A stretch of DNA of 6,822 nt from an uncultured Brevundimonas sp. (GTDB lineage: Bacteria > Pseudomonadota > Alphaproteobacteria > Caulobacterales > Caulobacteraceae). A program made the position numbers and the translations under genes. Location of the stretch: NCBI GenBank assembly GCA_946481405.1, contig CAMLNY010000061.1, forward strand, positions 1 to 6,822. The letters are read 5' to 3'. Of this stretch, positions 5,795-6,822 are shown in pieces. The notes beneath the pieces are model-generated. The model saw nothing but the letters and a program-made list of their open reading frames with translations. It did no database searches and was not told the origin of the DNA. Within the stretch, counting starts at the first letter, position 1, and every line of letters begins with the position of its first letter.

Positions 5795-6822
5795 ATGGCC
5801 ATGCTGCGACGGCAGGCCGCGATCACGCCGCCGCCCCAGTGGGTGCGGGTGGTCGGCGGCTTCTCCCGCCACCAGTTCGCCGAGAAGCGTCTGCCCACGC
5901 TGGACGAGATCAACGCGGCCGCGCCGGAGACGCCGGTCTTCATCCTGCACCTCTACGACCGCGCCCTTCTGAACCGGGCCGCCCTGCGCGCCGTGGGCTA
6001 CACCAAGGACACGCCCGACCCCCCCGGCGGCGAGATCCAGCGCGACGCGTCGGGCGAGCCGACCGGCCTGCTGATCGCGCGGCCCAACGCCATGATCCTG
6101 TACGCCACCCTGGCGCGGGGACCGAAGCTGGATCCGGACATCCAGCTCAACTCAACCCGCCACTTCATGCGTGAGCTGAACCGGCTGGGCGTTACCAGCG
6201 TCATCGACGCCGGCGGCGGCTTCCAGAACTATCCCGACGACTACGCCGTCATCGAGAAGCTGCACATCGACGGGCAGTTGACCGTGCGTCTGGCCTACAA
6301 CCTCTTCACCCAGAAGCCGCGCGAGGAACTGAAAGATTTCCGGACCTGGGGCGGACAGGTACGGCCGGGGCAGGGCGACGACCTGTACCGTCACAACGGC
6401 GCGGGCGAGATGCTGGTCTATTCCGCCGCCGACTTCGAGGACTTCCGCGAGCCGCGACCCGAGATGCCCCCGAACATGGAGGCCGATCTGGAGCCGGTCA
6501 TCCGGCAACTGGTCTCCCAGCGCTGGCCATGGCGCATGCACGCCACCTATGACGAGACCATCTCGCGTGCGCTGGACGTGTTCGAGGCGGTCAATCGCGA
6601 TCAGCCGTTCGACGGTCTGCACTGGTTCTTCGACCACGCCGAGACCGTCAGCCCGCGCAACATCGACCGGATCGCCGCGCTCGGCGGCGGCATCGCCGTG
6701 CAGCACCGCATGATGTATCAGGCCGAAGACTTCGCAGAACGCTATGGCGCCGAGGCGCTGGCGGACACGCCGCCGATCTCGCGCATGCTGGCCGCCGGCG
6801 TGCCGGTGGGGGCAGGGACCGA
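5795..6822 (+). CDS. Downstream open frame of the broken amidohydrolase (partial)
   Basis: This is the 3' part of the gene above, listed separately because it could be translated or annotated on its own. The frame has ATGs at 5795 and 5801 with no clear ribosome site, and runs 342 codons without a stop to the window edge. It contains most of the TIM-barrel part (FILHLYDRALLNRAALRAVG, then GEPTGLLIARPNA, LNRLGVTSVIDAGGG and FDHAE). It lacks the HxH metal ligands, so a protein made from it alone would not be expected to be active. Confidence 0.5.
   Translation, partial: MAMLRRQAAITPPPQWVRVVGGFSRHQFAEKRLPTLDEINAAAPETPVFILHLYDRALLNRAALRAVGYTKDTPDPPGGEIQRDASGEPTGLLIARPNAMILYATLARGPKLDPDIQLNSTRHFMRELNRLGVTSVIDAGGGFQNYPDDYAVIEKLHIDGQLTVRLAYNLFTQKPREELKDFRTWGGQVRPGQGDDLYRHNGAGEMLVYSAADFEDFREPRPEMPPNMEADLEPVIRQLVSQRWPWRMHATYDETISRALDVFEAVNRDQPFDGLHWFFDHAETVSPRNIDRIAALGGGIAVQHRMMYQAEDFAERYGAEALADTPPISRMLAAGVPVGAGT

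Larger units (their letters stand above)
5394..6822 (+). pseudogene. YtcJ-type amidohydrolase, frameshifted by a 38-base insertion, 3' end cut
   Basis: A metal-dependent amidohydrolase (Amidohydro_3/YtcJ type) split over two frames. The first frame (5394-5747, 118 codons) carries the beta-sandwich strands LILHNGRITTLD and VVPGLIDSHTHV, with metal ligands H96 and H98. From 5748 it reads foreign residues to a stop at 5970-5972. The correct frame resumes at 5786 (ADAMAMLRRQAAITPPP) and stays open to the window end. It shows the MHATYDET motif (His codon 6539), FDHAE (His codon 6635), the GIAVQHRMMYQ strand and a final GAGT, just before the expected metal-binding Asp. Deleting 38 bases (for example 5748-5785) joins the halves as VPSLADAM, the sequence I expect from relatives. 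The N terminus DRRNTMRGLAAIAVSPSVAWS resembles a short Tat signal; relatives may start at M28 instead. As it stands the gene would give a truncated, inactive product, unless the insertion is a sequencing error. Confidence 0.84.

Noticed and set aside
5748..5972. The tail after the insertion as a genuine alternative C terminus of a short protein
   Set aside because: The residues after codon 118 are Arg/Ser/Pro-rich out-of-frame sequence, while the same DNA in the other frame encodes recognisable amidohydrolase.
6152..6706. A 184-codon minus-strand frame opposite the amidohydrolase
   Set aside because: The + strand here encodes an uninterrupted amidohydrolase with family motifs; the minus frame is a codon-bias shadow.

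Overview
The window is a GC-rich stretch, densely coding on the + strand only, from what looks like an alphaproteobacterium. Strong GC bias at third codon positions, a FixJ-type receiver beside a FixL-like soluble kinase, and GTG starts with short overlaps all fit that class. Caulobacterales, Rhizobiales or Sphingomonadales are possible; I cannot fix the genus. Both ends cut into the locus.

Region 1 (3-2385) is a two-component pair. A stand-alone 122-residue receiver (no output domain) is followed 16 bases later by a soluble 665-residue sensor kinase: three PAS-type modules, the last two a tandem duplication, then HisKA and HATPase_c. No DNA-binding regulator is visible.

Region 2 (2386-2489) is the only real intergenic space. 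It holds a 12-base palindrome, then a long, nearly continuous inverted repeat (2426-2498) whose right arm contains the Shine-Dalgarno sequence and start codon of the next gene. In mRNA this should fold into an interrupted stem of about 25 base pairs that masks the translation start. It is the most striking non-coding signal here.

Region 3 (2490-6822) is a compact gene run, probably an operon. It encodes a 74-aa protein of unknown function, two tandem paralogous alpha/beta hydrolases, an isochorismatase-family (YcaC-like) hydrolase, a 46-aa protein with an ESFPASD motif, a two-helix XapX/DUF1427-type membrane protein and a YtcJ-type amidohydrolase. Genes are 2-21 bases apart or overlap by 4-14 bases. 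The enzyme set (two serine hydrolases, one cysteine hydrolase, one metal-dependent amidohydrolase) suggests hydrolytic processing of esters, amides or carbamates, or detoxification; the substrate is not evident.

The amidohydrolase is broken. A 38-base extra segment, bounded by 8-base direct repeats and containing a small hairpin, shifts the frame after codon 118. Removing it restores one continuous frame that runs out of the window.
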